From Ichthyophthirius multifiliis (Eukaryota > Ciliophora > Oligohymenophorea > Hymenostomatida): a stretch of DNA of 64,000 bases. A program made the position numbers and the translations under genes. The stretch covers positions 1 through 64,000 of the forward strand of contig NW_004086135.1 of assembly GCF_000220395.1 (NCBI RefSeq), written 5' to 3'. Shown in pieces: positions 1 through 11,931 of the stretch (positions are counted from its first letter, which is position 1; each line of letters opens with the position of its first letter). The notes beneath the pieces were generated by a model. That model did not search any database. It worked only from the letters and a program-made list of their open reading frames with translations, and was not told the DNA's origin.

Positions 1-2225
1 TTGCAGCCTAAAGTTAAATTTTTATAAAGAAAAAGTAAAAAAATTGTAACAATTCTTGGGAATATAGATTAAATTTAAAGCTGGAAACAATGATGTTTCT
101 TTCACCTATATAAGAATTTATTTTAAATATATCGAAAAGTTTTTTACAAAAAAAAATATAATACAATATATTTAAAAATTTTTAAAAAAAAATGAAAGTG
201 AAAAATAAAAATAATAAGATATTTATGTGGAAAACAAATAAAAATAATAAGATATTTATGTGGATAACAAATAAAAATAATATTAATATAAAATTTAAGT
301 ATTTAATAAAGTTTTACTAAAAGGGATAAATAAGATGAAGCTTGTATTTTTATAAATAGTTCTTGTTATAAATATGATAATAATATGATTAGCAAATAAA
401 ATTCGACGCTAAAATACAAATATTTATTTATAATTAAAGCAATAATATAAATTATTAAATAAATTATATAAGAAATATATATAAAAAAATAAATGCATTT
501 AAAAATATCATTATATCATTATAATATTGAAATAAAAATAACAAATTATAAAAAAAAAATACAATAAATATTAAATAATGAATAAAAAAAGCAAATAAAA
601 GAAAAATAATAAAATTGTAAAAATATATAAAAAAAATAATAATAATAATAATAAAGTAAAATTTAATATAATTTATAAATATAATAATGTATTAAAATGA
701 AAGAAAGAAAAAATTTTAGTGAAAAATAAATAAATAAATGAAATAATATTAATAGAAAACTATTATTTTGAAAAGAATATAAAATAATAATAAAAATAAT
801 TAATAAATATAAAATAATTTTTTTTAATTAAATATTTAATACTAAAACCATTACTTAAACCATATTAAAAATACTATATAACCTTATATAGCAATCATGA
901 TATTATAATTAAATCTTTTTATTCATGATTTAATAATTTTAATTTTAATTTTTTAAATAATATTTTTAGTAAATTCTATCTTAATTTTAATTTAAAAAAT
1001 AAATAATGCTAAAAAATACTAATAAATTATTAAAAAATTTCTATATGTTTTAATAAAGTATAAAAATACTAAATATTAATTTATAAAAATAAATATTCTT
1101 TTAGAATTAGAAATATATCTACATCAATTTAATGAAATAATACCAATTAATATTTAAACATTTTGAAACATAATTTTTATTAAAACAAATGATAATTGTA
1201 AAAAAATAATAAATTAACATAATATTTAATATGTTATTTATGATTTATTTAGATTTAAATTTTATTTTCAATCTAAACATATATTAATTTATTTAATAAT
1301 ATATCTAAATAAAAATATTAGTTGCATAAAAATTTCTTAAAATTAATATAAATATAATATTGATAAAAGATTAATTTTAATCAATATTTATTATTTATTT
1401 GATTTTAATAAATATTATTTAAATTTTTAAAGATATATATCTTTATTTCTTTCATTAATTAAAAATTTATTTTGTTTATTATTTTATAAAAGAATTTATT
1501 CAAAAAGTGAATATATTATTAATATAAACTAAAATAGTTATACATATAAAAAAAAAATTCTACTGTGTAATAAATTTTTAGTAAGAAAATTTATATCTTA
1601 TGTAATTCTATTATATTATTCTTAATTATTAGAAGCTTATTTATTATTTATAATTTATATACTAGCTTAATTTATTTTTATTAAATTTAGAATAGGGATA
1701 TGAACATCCGTTTTAAAAAATAGCCGTATTTTAACTTTTTATTTATACCTAAAAATCTATATTAAAATTTTTGTTAAAGAAATTTAATATAAATTATTAT
1801 ACTTTTTAATTGTAAAAATATATATTTAGAAAAAAAAAAAAAAAAAATTCAAAATTTATTCATTGATATTTAGTTATTTTTATAAACTTAATGATTAAAT
1901 ATTTTCTAATATATTATTTATATATCAAAATATTTGCATTTAATCGCAATAAATTTAAATGAATTATTTAATTACTATTTAATAAAGATTAGAGAATTTA
2001 TAAATCCTATATTTTTAGTAAAATATTAAGAATAAAATTAAGTAATTGTAAATATAACATTTTTTAGTTTTATAAAAAATATAATGATATATTTTTTACA
2101 TATTATATAAATTAATTTTATTTTTTAATTTTTATAAAAAGTATAATATATTAAATTTTAATTAAAAAAAGATATTTAAAAATTAAAGAAAACATTATTT
2201 AAATATAAATAAAATAATATTTTTT
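1..2225. other. Gene-free AT-rich stretch
   Basis: No coding frame is convincing here. The only structure I see is a 33-bp tandem repeat near the left end, listed separately. A minus-strand frame free of TGA at about 1504-1740 is too short and too poor in composition to call. Confidence 0.6.
203..281. repeat. 33-bp tandem repeat, 2.4 copies
   Basis: Two nearly identical 33-base units (203-235 and 236-268) and a 13-base partial third copy. The full units differ at one position (ggaaaac versus ggataac). Noncoding, no known function. Confidence 0.8.
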
Positions 2226-3272
2226 TCATCTTCTTCTAGGTTTTTCTTAGAATGGCCATACTTTAAAGTTGACATTAGATTTAGGTGCATTGTTAAGCAA
2301 GTTTTCAATTTTTTGTAATATTTCAGGCGTAAGTTTTTTATAAATTTAAACAGCTTAAACAGTTTCTTTTAATTATTCTGGTTTAGTAGATCCAGTAATA
2401 GCTGTTGATACATTTTTATTTGCAATTACCCATGATATTACTAATTAAGCTTATGTTATTCCTAATTCTTTAGCTAATTGATTAAGTCCTTAGAGTGTTT
2501 TTATAAGTTTTTCTTTATTCTAAGGAGAAAAATGAGTTTCCCATACATTTTATAGAAAAGCATTTTCAGAAAACATATCCCATCTAGCTCCTTCAGGAAT
2601 TCCAGCATCATTATATTTTCCACTTAAAATACCTCCGCATAAAGGACTCCAAACAGTAGATCCATATTTATAAATATCAAAAAGTCTTGCATAGTCTGCT
2701 TCAAATTTTTCTCTAACAAACATATTATATTAAGGTTATTCAGCAGATGGTTAAATAAGATTTTTTTCGGCACAAATTGCTCTTATTTCAAAAATATTAG
2801 CAGCACTCCATTCTGAAGTTCCCCAATAGTGAATTAATCCTTCCTAAATAAGTTCAGTAAAAGCTCTTGCAATTTCTTCTACGGGAGTTTCATCGTCAAA
2901 TCTATGACAAAATATAATATCAATATAGTCTAATTAAAGCTTTTTTAAAGAATTTTTCACTCCTTATTTAATATGCTTTCTGTTTAATCCTAATTAATTA
3001 ACACTCTTAAAATCTCCCCAAAATATTTTAGAAGAAACTACAATGTCTTCTCTAGGCAAATTTAAATCTTTAAAAGCTTTTCCAAATTATCTTTCCCCTT
3101 CTCCAAATCCATACATTTCAGCAGTATCAAAAAAATTTATGCCAAGATCATAAGCTAATTTTACCATTTAAGTAGTTCTTTCTTACCATTCAGGTTTATC
3201 ACTATTTAACCAATTTCCAAAACTAATTGCAGATACTTTTAATCCTGTATTACCAAAAAGTCTATATTCCAT
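2226..3272 (-). CDS. Aldo/keto reductase, Kv-beta (KCNAB) type
   Basis: A single 348-codon frame with TAA/TAG read as Gln, ending in TGA. It begins [19 protein letters not shown], the usual first strand of the TIM barrel in potassium-channel beta-subunit-like reductases. The catalytic tetrad is visible: Asp49 and Tyr54 (FFDTAEMYG), Lys82 (VVSSKIFWG) and His123 (FCHRFDD). The C-terminal NADPH-binding loop appears as [10 protein letters not shown] near residue 300. Family members are NADPH-dependent carbonyl reductases, and some bind Kv channels. The sequence alone does not say whether this one has a channel partner. Length is normal for the family, with no intron. The ATG chosen is the only one that gives the complete barrel start. 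The protein ends in a basic PRRR. Confidence 0.93.
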
Positions 3273-6200
3273 TTTTATAATTATTATTAATTTTTTTTTT
3301 TTATTTATTATATATTATTATATTTTTTAATTTATATATAATAATTTTATCTATTTTATTTTTTATATAATTCTCATAGAAGATTTTTATATATGTAGTA
3401 TATTTTTATTATTAATTATTTATTTTATATTATTATTATTTATTATTTATTATTATTTTTTTTATTATTAATTTATATTTAATAATTTTTTCTTTTTATT
3501 CTATAGAATATTTAAAGAACATTTTTATTTATATAGTATTTTATAAAATTAAGATCTTTTTTTTTTATTTTCATTTTTTACCAATAATTATATCCGTATT
3601 GTTAGTATTTTTTTTAATTACACAAATTAAATTGAATATATAGTTTAAATTTATATTTTTATAAAATTTTCTATTAAGAAATAATTTTACTTTTTAAATA
3701 CATATTTTTATACCCAATGACTTTTAAATAAAATATTAAAAAGAATAACATAAAAATAATTTAAAATTTAATATTTTAATAATAAACATAATATTGTACT
3801 TAAAGAAATAATGTTATAAAAGCTTCTTTAAAATTAAAAGTTTTAAAAATTTAATGTATTTTATAATAAATATTCATTTTTATACATGAATAAATATAAA
3901 AAATAAATTTAACTAAATAAAAATTTTTTTTATTTAAAAAAATAAAAATAAAATATATTTTTAGCTCTAAATTATTAATTATTATTTATTTATGTCAACA
4001 ATATATTTTAAAAAATTATATAATTAAACATAAAGAAATATATATTTGTATTTAAATAAAAAATAAAAAATAAATATCTTTTAAAATAAATAAATTAAGT
4101 TAATTTTATATTTTAAATATTTATATATATTGTAATTTATATGTTTTTTTGATATTTCACTTTATTTTCAGGTTATTTTAAATAAAATAAATTTAATATA
4201 ATTTGACAAATTTAAAAAATATTCTGATTTTTTATAAAAATTTAATTTTGATATAATAAAGAAAATATTACAATAATTTATAAAATATTTAATTAATTAT
4301 ATAATATATCTTACAAAAATTATATAAATGTTTAATATTCTCATAATTAATATTTAAATATTTTTTTTATATTATAAATAATTTTAAAAAATATAAAATC
4401 AATTTTATAAATATAATAATATTTAAAAAATAATTAATGTATATGAATAGAAAAAATTATAATTAAATTGTGATTTCTATAAATTTATAAAATAAAATTT
4501 ATATATAATATTTAAATTTTTAATAGAAATTTATAAGAATTAATTAAAATATATTAAAAGATATTTAAAAGATATTTTTGAAATATATTGTAAGATTAAA
4601 TTTTAAATTCATATTAATGATATTAAAAATATTTTATATATATACATAAATATATATATATATATATATATTTAAATATATTATATTTTGTATATATAAA
4701 GGTAATTTATAAATTTGCGTAATCATAATATGAATTTTTATATATATCATAATTTTATTATAATTTGTTATTTTTATAGCAAAAAATTTATTAAAATTTG
4801 AATTATATAAAATTTTTAAAAGTTTATTTTATTTTAAAAATGTTTATTTTATTTAAAATTATAAATTTAATAAATTATATATAATAATTTAGATTTAAAT
4901 TATTAACATAATGAATATATAAATAATATAAATATAGATAATATTATTATTTATAAATATAATATAATTAATATTAATAAAAATAAGTTTTTTAACTTTA
5001 ATAATAAAATATTATTAAATATAATATAATATATTAATAAAATTAAAAAAAAAAATTTAATAATAAGAATAATTTTTTTTAAATATAAATTATATATAAA
5101 AATAATAAAATAATAAATTATAATAAAATTATAGTATCAATTTATTATTATATATTTTTTGATATTTATTATATTAAAATGAAAATTTTAAAATACTTTT
5201 ATTTTTATTTAAATGAAAATTATTTTTCATATTAACAATATTATATTTTTAAGTTTATTTTAATTAATAATTATCATATTTATTATTTTTTATTTATTTT
5301 ATTATATATATTTAATTTAATATATTATATCTCTTAATAATTACTTTATATATTTAAATTTTCTTTATTACAAATATATATTATTTTTATATATTACTTT
5401 TTTTTAAAAAAAACAATAAATAAAAATTTAATATTTTAATATAGTTAACCACTACTTTATGATTTATTTTAAAATATTATTAATTTTTTATAATTTATAA
5501 GTATTAAATTTTTTTATATTTATAAATTAATATACATATATTTTTTTCTTAGTTAATTAAAAATTTTGAATATTTTTATTATTATTTATTTATGAATTTT
5601 TTAATTAACAACTAAAACTTTTTTATTAGATTAATAATTTTATTTTCGTTTTTATATTGCTTCAACACTTGCAATTTAAAACAGGATTTTCATAACTTAC
5701 TTATTTTATTAAATTTTTATTTTATTTTAAACTTCATTAAATTTTTATTATTTCTATTTTATTAAGTTTTAATTTTATCATTTTATCTTAATTAATTTAT
5801 ATATTTTTTTCTTTAATTAATTTAAAATAAAAATATTTATATAAATAATTTATAACATCTTTAAGTTTTAAATTAAAATTTTTAAACTTAAATAAGGATT
5901 TAATATATATATATATATATATATATATTTTAATTATTTCTTAATTAAAATTTATTTTATTATAAAGTTTTTTAATATTTTGTTAATCTTATTTTCATTT
6001 TTTATATTTTATTTTTGTTAATTTATAATATATGTTAAATTATAAGATATTACTTTATGTAAATTGAATTTGTTTGTATTATAATTATAAGGAATGTGAT
6101 ACATGAATAAAATTTATAAAGAATTAAACATAAAATTTAGAAATGGTATTAATAAATTATAATTATTTGTAATAATATTTTTATTATAAATAACTTTTAA

Positions 6201-6307
6201 AATTATTTTTTTAAAAAATAAATATAGATATTTAATCATATAAAATATTCCTTTTTATCTTTTAAATATAAATAAATATAAAAATAATTTAAAATATATT
6301 TTATTAA
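3273..6307. other. Gene-free AT-rich stretch
   Basis: About 3 kb of nearly pure A/T with short (AT)n runs at 4651-4671 and 5906-5928. A possible minus-strand coding tail ending NPVLNCKC-TGA lies near 5660-5700, but nothing upstream supports a gene. Confidence 0.55.
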
Positions 6308-7421
6308 ATGGCTGAAGATAAAAGTTGTGAAATATTAGATTTTGAAGGATTTATTCTCTAGATTTTTTTGGGGATTCTATCATTTTTGGTTCTTATATGT
6401 ATTTTATATAAAAAAAAAAATTATCAAAAATATTAATTCATTATGAAAATTTAGATAAAAGACATAAAGAAAGACCTAAGAGATAATGGAAAATATGGGC
6501 TTTAGTATTTAATTATATTTATAAGCAAATAATTATCTATTTATTTAATTTATAAAAGGATACATCAAAATAAGGTGTTTCAGCATTATTAGCACATATG
6601 TTAAATGTAATTTTAGCAGTAGTGTTAAGTAGTGACTCTTCAAATGATCCTTGTACATGGTTCTTTTTTTACAAATATTGAGTTTTACAATATAAAAAAC
6701 AAAACAAAGGTATTTTGTGACTATATTTTTAGATACGACACTTGGAGTGTTATTGTGTTTTGTTATTTTGAATTTAATTGAGAGATTTTTCGAAAAATTT
6801 AATTTATCAGTAATTATTTTATATTGCTTAAAAAAAAAAAAAAAGAAATTTTAAACAGGAAATTATTTCTTAATCTTAACTCCAGGCGAATAATTAAATA
6901 TAAATAAAAAAAGTGGATATAATAGACGAGTAGAAAATATTAGTCTACTAAAGCCTATTGTAAAAATAGAATATAGAGTATGGGTTTTATAACTTATGGT
7001 TTGGAATATGATTGTTGTAATATCTAAAACATTTTTATATTTAATATCATATTTATTTTCTTCATTTTTATAAAACTTTGGATAATTTCTTTTTAGTTGG
7101 TATATTTTTTTTAAAGAAAATCTTATATTATTAAATTTATTTAGGCTTAATAATTATCCTTAAATTAAATTAATTTTTGTTATGGTTTTAGTACCAGCAA
7201 TTTTAAATTCTTTTTAGTTTTGGATGTAGGATAACTTTTTAAAGAAAAATAAATTTTCTACAATTGAAAAAGAATTTATTGTAAATGAAATGTATGAACA
7301 AGATGAAGAAATTTAATTAAAACAAATTAATGGTTTAACAAACTCAGTTAATGATTACAAATTAAGAGAGGACAATAAATAATATAAAAATTCTAATAAT
7401 AAAGAGTTATAATTATCTTGA
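6308..7421 (+). CDS. STIMATE/TMEM110-like ER membrane protein
   Basis: Multi-pass membrane protein of the STIMATE (TMEM110) family, which in animals is an ER protein that regulates STIM-dependent store-operated calcium entry. Three short introns can be placed by homology: 6399-6454, 6505-6558 and 6660-6709. Splicing gives the family landmarks in order: N-terminal CEILDFEGFILQ, a first membrane segment, KERPKRQWKIWALDTSKQ, the NDPCTW motif, a helix with FLDTTLGVLL, and near the end VLVPAILNSFQFWMQDNFL. A fourth intron or frame change lies at about 6810-6880, next to a 14-A run, and I could not place its borders. The tail is acidic and Gln/Asn-rich, ending in TGA. Whether a ciliate homologue acts with a STIM-like sensor is unknown. 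Confidence 0.85.
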
Positions 7422-8400
7422 TAAATATATCTAAATATAAATATAAATATTTTTAAATAAAAAAATTGTTTTTAAAATTAAATTTGGTTATATTTAATTT
7501 TATTAAAACATTATTTTTATAAAGTTAATATTATAATATAAAATTTAATTTTTTTTTTCTTTAAATAGAATTTTTATTTAATATAAATAAAAAAAAGAAA
7601 TAAATTGCTTTTAGTTTAATATAAATAAAATAAAATAATTGCTTTTATTAAAATTAAAAATCTATTAATAAATTTAATTTGTAGACATAACAATAATAAA
7701 ATTTAAATAAAATCAAAGAAATAAATGATTTTGCAATTTTTATATAAATCTTAAATATAAATTTAATAAAATAAAATATTTAAATATATCATATTTAATT
7801 TTAAAAATAACTATCATTATAATTTATTATTATCAAGTCTTACATTTAGATTAATTATTTATAATATAAAAAATAAAATTCATTCATTATTTTATAAACT
7901 ATTAAATAAATTTAATAAGTTTTTTATATAAAAAACTAATTTATTATAAATACAATACATTAAAACTAGTACAAAAATAATATTAAAAACATATAAATAA
8001 TAAAAATTCTTAGAAAAAAAAAAATATATATATATAACTATATTATAAATATATATATATTTATATTTATTATATTTATAAATTTAAATTTAAATTAAAA
8101 TTAAAATATTTACTTAAACGTATAAATTTAAAATTATTATAAAATATTTTTATATAATAAAAAATATTTTTTAAAAAATATTAATAAATATATATAAAAT
8201 ATGAGAATGTTCATATAAATTTTATATAATATAAAATGTTAAATTAACATATAATTTTTTAAGAAAGCAATATTATCTTAAAAATCACATATTATATTGA
8301 TCTAAAATAAATAAATTAATATTAATTAAATTATATTTATTGTAATTAAAAATATTTATATATAGTATGACATTTTTTTTGCATATTAAAAAATTCATAT
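7422..8400. other. Gene-free AT-rich stretch
   Basis: Nothing recognisable apart from A/T-rich sequence and a short (AT)n run near 8023-8062. Confidence 0.5.
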
Positions 8401-10380
8401 TATATAAAAAATAATTTAATGACTCTTTAAATTATTCTAATTACAGTGAATATCTAGAGAAAATTTGAAGCCCATAATTTAGAGAAATGTTTTAGCCGAT
8501 AGACTTACTGAATTAAATCTTTAAAAATAAATCAATTTTTATAATCTAATTAGATAAATAATATTACTTACATTATATTTGAAAATATTCTATAAATATA
8601 ATTTTTTAAAAAATACGATTAATTACATTAAAAAAATATTTAAAATAATTAAAAATTAATACAAAATAGCAAATATTAATATATTATTTAACTAACTGCA
8701 TTAATATAAAACACAAATATAAATTTTTACAAATAAATATATATATAGTTACAAAATGAGTGTTTAATATATATATACGTTTAAAATGAACAAAAATTGA
8801 AAGAAAATAATTTAAATCTATATTAAAAATCAATAATTAATTTAAAAGTAATTATATTTTCAAAAATACAAAATATGCAAAAAGCAAAGACTATTTATAA
8901 AAATTAAGTAACAGGCAGGAGATATTTTTCTAATGGAAAGTCTTTGTATGCATATGTCTATGATTTTTATAAAGAAGAATGGATTTGTTATTAAAATTCC
9001 TTTATTATTATTTGATAACATAATAAGTTAAAATTACCAATATTAAGAATAATTAGAAGCAAAAAGAAATAATACGAAAATAAAAAATATATTAAAAAGT
9101 ATGTAAAAATTTGCAACTTTTTTTCTTGAAATGCAGATAGCAGGCGATTAAAAATATATTACATTGTAAAAAAAAAAAATTATTATAAAACAAAATATAA
9201 TATTATGCTCTGTTTAAAAACATTATAATGAATATAATATAGTTTAAAGTAGTTTTATAAATAAATATAAAAGTGATTTTTTTTAAGTGCCCTTCTATTA
9301 CTTAAATTTAAATATCAAATATTCAAGAAAATAATGGATTTAATTAATATTGGTTAGGAGATTTATTTAATAAAAATAAATTACTTCACTTTTGGAAATT
9401 CAACATTTGCAAAAAAAAATGCGACTTAATCCATAAAAAAATCTTTAATTATTATTTAATAACCTAAAATTAATATGAGAAGTAAAAATGACAATAATAA
9501 TTTTTATTTGCCTTATAAAAGCATTGATTTAATTAATATTAATATTTAAAATTTTACTGTATAAATAAGTAGTTAAATATAAATACAGATGAGTATAATT
9601 TAGAGTCCATTAATAATTTAAATAAAAATAAGTAAGAAAAATATTTTTAATTTTTTTCTATAAAATTAAAATAATAATTTTTTTTAATCTTTATATTCAA
9701 ATAGGATGCTAACTTATTTTAATTCTATAATACCAAAAAATAAATTGATTAAAAATAATAAGGTCAAAAAATAATACACATTAATTATTTTGAAAAAAAA
9801 AGAATTAATAATTACTTATTTTAATTTGCTATGCAGATTAATTTAAATACAACATAAAAATTTTCATATTATAGAAAAATTCTAGTAAAATTTTTATTAA
9901 GAATCAGGGCAGCTTAAATCATGTGTAAGAAAGAATAGCGAATTAAGTCATAAATATTTTTTTTAAGTAAATATCTGAAGAATATGTTTATAATGTAAAT
10001 TTAAATTATCTAAATAATTGGAAAAAATAATCTATGTATAATAATAAAAAAATAAGCAATATTAATAATATTGATGATATTTTATAATATTTAAATTAAT
10101 AGAAAATATAGATTCAACCAAGAAAAAAGTACTATCTCATTTGCTTTAGAATTAAATAGAATAGGTAATCTGAATATCCAATATTTTTAAGAAAATTTAT
10201 TAAAAATATGGAAAGTCTTTCTAATAAAATTAAATATAATTCGAACATTTAAAATCTGCTTTAGTAATAGTAAATGTAGAATAATATTTAACCATAAGGC
10301 GATATACTAAAAATAAATATAAGCAATATTTATAAAAAAACTAAATAATATTATTAAATCAAATTTGTTATTATATTAAA
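8400..10380 (+). CDS. Probable coding locus, exon structure unresolved
   Basis: Several plus-strand segments look coding by base composition and residue use, but lie in different frames. They include about 8405-8463 (ending NYSNYSEYLEKI), about 8464-8580 (PIIQRNVLADRLTELNLQKQ), about 8880-9016 (QVTGRRYFSNGKSLYAYVYDF), 9025-9477 (over 140 codons without TGA), 9476-9993 (from ATG, MRSKNDNNNFYLPYKSIDL) and about 9900-10380 (ERIANQVINIFFKQISEEYV onward). I recognise no domain. Either this is one gene with many short introns, or a decaying gene or pair of genes. Frame changes in A/T runs could also be sequence errors. The outer limits are approximate. Confidence 0.35.
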
Positions 10381-10543
10381 ATAAAATTAAAATCATATAT
10401 AAAAAATTAATTTAACTAATTATTATTCATACACGTTTATTTATATAAAAATAAAAAATCCTCTAAAAATAAAGATATTTAAATAAAAAATAATTATAAT
10501 AATTTTTTTTAAAAAAAGGACACATTTATAAAATAAAATAAAA

Positions 10544-11572
10544 ATGTTCGGAATAGGTGTAAAATCCAAATTAAAATCAATAGACATGTATAGAAAGTTG
10601 CCTACAGATTTAACAGAATCTACGGTATCTGGTGCTATGATTTCAATAGCAAGTTCTTTAATAATGCTAATATTATTCATAAGTGAGTTTAATGGATATT
10701 TAAGCATAACCGAAACCAGTGAAATGTATATAGATGAGAAACGCTATGACAAAATTCGTATAAATATAGATATAGATTATCCTAGATTACCTTGCGACGT
10801 AATATCATTAGATGTGGAAGATTTAAAAGGCACTCATTCATATTAATTAGAAGGCAATATTTAAATAACCAGAATATCAAATACAAATTAGTATTTTGAT
10901 ACTCAAAAATATGACGATTCCCATTCAGAAAATAACCAGGAATTCAGCGAAGCAAGGCTGAATAGATTAAAATCGGCTTTTTTGGATTAAGAAGGATGCA
11001 AAATATAAGGACATATTTTTGTTAATAAAGCACCTGGAAACTTCCATGTTTCAGCACATTCATTTGACCGAATTCTGCATTAAATAGCTTCTCATGTCAA
11101 TATAAGTACTATTGATGTATCGCATATTATTAATCATATATCTTTTGGAGATGAAACAGATATTATAAGAATTAAAAGATAATTCAAGTCTTAGGGAATT
11201 TTAGATCCTTTGGATCGTACTAGAAAAATTAAAACTGAGGATTAAAAGAATATTAGTATTTCTTATTAATATTATATTAATGTGGTACATACCACTTATG
11301 TGAATATTCAAAAAAAAGAGTACAGTGTATATTAATTTACAGCTAATAATAATGAACTTTTAAGTGATAGATTACCTGCTTGCTTTTTTAGGTATGATTT
11401 ATCACCTGTTATTGTTAGATTTAGTTAATCCAGAATGTCTTTTTTGCATTTTATTGTTTAGGTTTGCGCTATTATTGGAGGAGTATTTACTGTTGCAGGA
11501 ATTATTGATTCTATTATTCATAAATCTGTTGTTCATATTCTTAAAAAAGCAGAAATGGGAAAACTATCTTGA
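10544..11572 (+). CDS. ERGIC3/ERV46-like ER-Golgi cargo receptor
   Basis: Uninterrupted 342-codon frame ending in TGA. Order of features: a short cytosolic N-terminus with KLKSIDMYRKLPTDLTE, a first membrane helix (about residues 32-48), a long lumenal domain, a second membrane helix (IIGGVFTVAGIIDSII) and a short cytosolic tail. The lumenal part has the family signature EGCKIQGHIFVNKAPGNFH and the spaced HISFGDE and LDPLD blocks seen in ERV46. ERV41/ERV46-type proteins cycle in COPI/COPII vesicles between ER and Golgi and retrieve cargo. The protein is somewhat shorter than animal ERGIC3 (about 380 aa). The tail ends in KKAEMGKLS, a dilysine-like region but not a terminal KKXX. No intron. 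Confidence 0.95.
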
Positions 11573-11931
11573 ACTATTTTTATATATATTTATATTATAT
11601 GTTTTTTTTTTTTTAATTAATTGTTTTGATTTTTTAAAAATGCATATTTATATATTTTTTATTTAATTTTTTTTTGTATTTTAATTTTATTTAATTTTGC
11701 GAATATTTTTATTTATTTATTTAAAAGAAAAATATAATTTATCTTATCAACACATAAGAATACATTTAATATAATATATATATAAAATATCGAATGCAAA
11801 AAAACATATTGGACTAACCATTTTTATAATAACAAGCCTAATAAAGCATATTTAAAAATTTTTCAATAACATACCAAAAATATGATTAAAATGAACCAGT
11901 ATCTTTATAATTAGATACAATAAATTAAATA

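Noticed and set aside
1504-1740. Minus-strand frame of about 80 codons without TGA, including NGCSYPYSKFNKNK
   Set aside because: Too short, no ATG or splice context that extends it, and TGA is rare by chance at this base composition.
5640-5710. Possible 3' end of a minus-strand gene (SYENPVLNCKC then TGA)
   Set aside because: The upstream sequence has a TGA in frame and no coding character.
8440-8520. GC-richer island that could be a small noncoding RNA
   Set aside because: No snRNA or snoRNA boxes or tRNA fold could be matched. It reads as peptide in two frames and fits the coding locus that follows.
10441-10707. Minus-strand frame overlapping the start of the ERGIC3-like gene
   Set aside because: It is the antisense shadow of a clearly conserved gene.
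11364-11666. Plus-strand hydrophobic frame in the 3' part of the ERGIC3-like gene
   Set aside because: Out-of-frame reading of the conserved C-terminal membrane segment. The conserved frame continues to 11572.
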